Shown here piece after piece: positions 5,198 to 6,423 of a DNA stretch of 6,423 nucleotides; positions within the stretch are counted from its first letter, which is position 1; each line of letters begins with the position of its first letter. Origin of the DNA: an uncultured Collinsella sp. (GTDB lineage: Bacteria; Actinomycetota; Coriobacteriia; Coriobacteriales; Coriobacteriaceae); assembly GCA_900552345.1 (NCBI GenBank), contig URZN01000070.1, positions 1-6,423 on the forward strand. The letters are read 5' to 3'. The notes under the pieces are model-generated. The model was not told where the DNA came from. It saw nothing but the letters and a program-made list of their open reading frames with translations, and ran no database searches. The translations under genes and the position numbers were made by a program.

Positions 5198-6148
5198 TTA
5201 GCAGGAGAAGTCGACGCTGTCGATGATGTCCTTGAGGGCCTTGGCGGAGGCGGTGAGCTCATGTTGCTCGTCATCGTCCAGCGGCACGGGGACGCGGCAG
5301 ACAACGCCGTCGCGACCGACGACGGTCGGCATGGAGATGGCCAGATCGGACAGGCCATACTCGCCCACCATGAGTGAGGAGACGGGCAGAACGGTCTGCT
5401 CATCGCGCATAACGGCGGTGCAGATGCGCTTGACGGCCATGGCGACGCCATAGTAGGTGGCGTGCTTCTTCTCGATGATGGTGTAGGCGGAGTTCTTGAC
5501 GTCCTCAGCGATGCGCTTCTCGGCAGCCTCATGCTCCAGGTGGCCGTGAAGCTCACAGAAGGTGTTCAGCGGAACGCCGGCAACCTGAGCGCTGGACCAA
5601 GCGACAAACTCGGAGTCACCGTGCTCGCCCATGACATAGGCCTGGACATCGCGCGGGTCAACCTCGACGTGGGCACCAAGCATCTGCTGCAGGCGGCCGG
5701 TGTCGAGCACGGTGCCGGAACCGATGACGTGGCCCTCGGGCAGGCCGGACATCTTGATGGCGGCGTAGGTCAGAACATCGACCGGGTTGGAGACGATTAG
5801 CAGAATGCCGTCGAAGCCGGACTTCTTAATCTCGGGAATAATGGACTTGAAGATGCTGACGTTCTTGTTGACCAGGTCCAGGCGGGTTTCACCGGGCTTC
5901 TGGGCAGCGCCAGCAGTGACGACGATCATGGCGGCGTCGGCGACATCGGAATAATCGCCGGCGTAGATCTTCATCGGCTCGGCAAACGTCATGCCGTGCG
6001 CGATATCCAGGGCCTCACCCTCGGCACGGTTCTTGTCCACGTCGATGAGGACCATCTCGGAGAACAGACCACTCTGCATCAGTGCGAACGCCGAAGACGA
6101 ACCGACGAAACCGCAGCCGACAATAGCGACCTTCTTCTCGTTAACCAT
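5198..6148 (-). CDS. ldh: L-lactate dehydrogenase
   Basis: This NAD-dependent cytoplasmic enzyme reduces pyruvate to L-lactate and regenerates NAD+ in fermentation. The product is 316 aa, the family norm. The Rossmann motif GCGFVG is at 11-16, with NAD-selecting Asp36 in LIDVD. The substrate loop AAQKPGETR at 81-89 has Gln83, equivalent to the Gln102 that marks lactate and not malate specificity, and Arg89 (Arg109). SNPVDV at 120-125 holds Asn121 (Asn140). LDTGR at 148-152 supplies Asp149 and Arg152 (Asp168 and Arg171), and GEHGDSE at 174-180 supplies catalytic His176 (His195). The ATG at 6148 has GGGAG at 6-nt spacing; the frame is open to 6226 but that part overlaps a leader hairpin. The fructose-1,6-bisphosphate-site residues Arg173 and His188 are Gln154 and Gln169, which argues against FBP activation. 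It has its own terminator. Confidence 0.96.
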   Translation of the reverse strand: MVNEKKVAIVGCGFVGSSSAFALMQSGLFSEMVLIDVDKNRAEGEALDIAHGMTFAEPMKIYAGDYSDVADAAMIVVTAGAAQKPGETRLDLVNKNVSIFKSIIPEIKKSGFDGILLIVSNPVDVLTYAAIKMSGLPEGHVIGSGTVLDTGRLQQMLGAHVEVDPRDVQAYVMGEHGDSEFVAWSSAQVAGVPLNTFCELHGHLEHEAAEKRIAEDVKNSAYTIIEKKHATYYGVAMAVKRICTAVMRDEQTVLPVSSLMVGEYGLSDLAISMPTVVGRDGVVCRVPVPLDDDEQHELTASAKALKDIIDSVDFSC

Positions 6149-6154
6149 TAGAAA

Positions 6155-6159
6155 CTCCC
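6155..6159 (-). promoter_or_regulatory. Shine-Dalgarno sequence of ldh
   Basis: GGGAG on the - strand, 6 nt before the ATG at 6148. It decides the start in favour of MVNEKKVAIVG over the longer open frame beginning near 6226. Confidence 0.75.
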
Positions 6160-6173
6160 ATCTCTCTCCACAA

Positions 6174-6206
6174 ACAAGCCGCCCGGGAACGACCCGAGCG
6201 GCTTGT
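6174..6206 (-). promoter_or_regulatory. strong hairpin in the ldh leader
   Basis: ACAAGCCGCCCGGG at 6174-6187 and CCCGAGCGGCTTGT at 6193-6206 form a 14-bp stem with a 5-nt loop. The single irregular pair is a G-U wobble in - strand RNA but a C-A mismatch in + strand RNA, so it is better formed in the ldh transcript. It ends 15 nt before the ldh Shine-Dalgarno and is followed by GTTTGTGG, a weak U-tract. It may be an attenuator-like terminator, an mRNA-stabilising 5' structure, or the terminator of the upstream gene. Confidence 0.6.
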
Positions 6207-6237
6207 CGTAATCCCAATACATCCAATCGGGACTTTG

Positions 6238-6243
6238 ATTATG
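6238..6243 (-). promoter_or_regulatory. possible -10 box for ldh
   Basis: CATAAT on the - strand matches the -10 consensus at 5 of 6 positions and would give a leader of roughly 80 nt containing the hairpin. The -35 region at 16-18 nt spacing (GATTTT/CGATTT) is poor, so the call is tentative. Confidence 0.3.
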
Positions 6244-6309
6244 CCCCTATTCGCAGCCAAAAATCGACCGTTTACCGAAATTGTTTGCAGTATTCGTAAA
6301 ATAACTGCG

Positions 6310-6352
6310 CGAAATCGGTTTCGAGCTATTGACGAGTCGAAATAGGTTTCTA
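6310..6352. repeat. pair of GAAATNGGTTTC operator-like repeats
   Basis: A 15-nt unit starting CGAAATCGGTTTC at 6310-6324 recurs as CGAAATAGGTTTC at 6338-6352, identical at 13 of 15 positions and 28 bp apart. Each contains the inverted half-sites GAAA and TTTC around four bases. The second copy overlaps the stop codon of the left-reading partial gene at the window edge. The arrangement resembles two sites for a dimeric regulator upstream of ldh, but the first copy is also part of a small hairpin (CGAAA/TTTCG) and could be a 3'-end structure. Confidence 0.35.
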
Positions 6353-6423
6353 ATACAGGCCCGCCTCGCGAATGGCCTCGACAGCCAAAGCGATCTGATC
6401 GGGCGGTAGGACCAGCGCCATAC
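6350..6423 (-). CDS. C-terminal end of an unidentified protein (partial)
   Basis: The last 23 codons of a - strand frame run from the window edge to a TAG at 6350-6352. The codons fit the local coding style, and the peptide contains LVLPPDQIALAV followed by a short helix ending in GLY. That resembles the C-terminal end of some PLP-dependent fold-type I aminotransferases, including MocR-type regulators, but 23 residues are too few to name it. It would be the gene upstream of ldh on the same strand, with 201 nt between them. Confidence 0.45.
   Translation of the reverse strand, partial: MALVLPPDQIALAVEAIREAGLY

Noticed and set aside
6275..6300. Rex (NADH-sensing repressor) operator upstream of ldh
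   Set aside because: TTGTTTGCAG...CGTAAA shares only half of the TTGTGAA/TTCACAA consensus and the palindrome is poor.

Overview
The window is GC-rich, about 60% G+C by eye, with strongly GC-biased third codon positions. It carries core metabolic genes in the style of a high-GC anaerobic, fermentative Gram-positive. The acetylase-type DapH, the lactate dehydrogenase and the general protein style suggest the actinobacterial class Coriobacteriia, perhaps Collinsella or a relative. That assignment is inference from protein style and not from a search.

Left part (1-2554, + strand): a compact lysine/diaminopimelate operon, dapA-dapB-dapH. It makes 4-hydroxy-tetrahydrodipicolinate, reduces it to tetrahydrodipicolinate and N-acetylates that, feeding meso-diaminopimelate (cell wall) and lysine. 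dapA and dapB overlap by 8 nt, and dapH follows dapB after 39 nt. The frame upstream of dapA (1-171) also looks coding and has no stop before dapA, so an upstream gene may be fused to dapA or read into it. No lysine riboswitch or dap promoter lies in the window.

Middle gap (2555-2806): no gene. It holds a 12-bp perfect hairpin right after dapH, a 100-nt inverted-repeat element with 15-bp arms flanked by CGCTG direct repeats (MITE-like or a structured 3' element), and a clear bidirectional terminator shared with the convergent gene on the right.

Right part (2807-6423, - strand): reading leftward, the tail of an unidentified protein (6350-6423), L-lactate dehydrogenase ldh (5198-6148), a Mbeg1-like/DUF2974 serine-hydrolase-fold protein (3923-5083) and a 37-kDa nucleoid-associated protein of the NdpA/YejK family (2807-3811). 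ldh has its own terminator and a strong hairpin in its leader. It probably reduces pyruvate to lactate to regenerate NAD+. Two near-identical small palindromic repeats with a GGGGTCAGGTT-type core lie on either side of the DUF2974 gene.

No defence system, phage, CRISPR array, transposase, tRNA or rRNA was seen. The genes are ordinary; the unusual material is in the intergenic repeats and leader structures.
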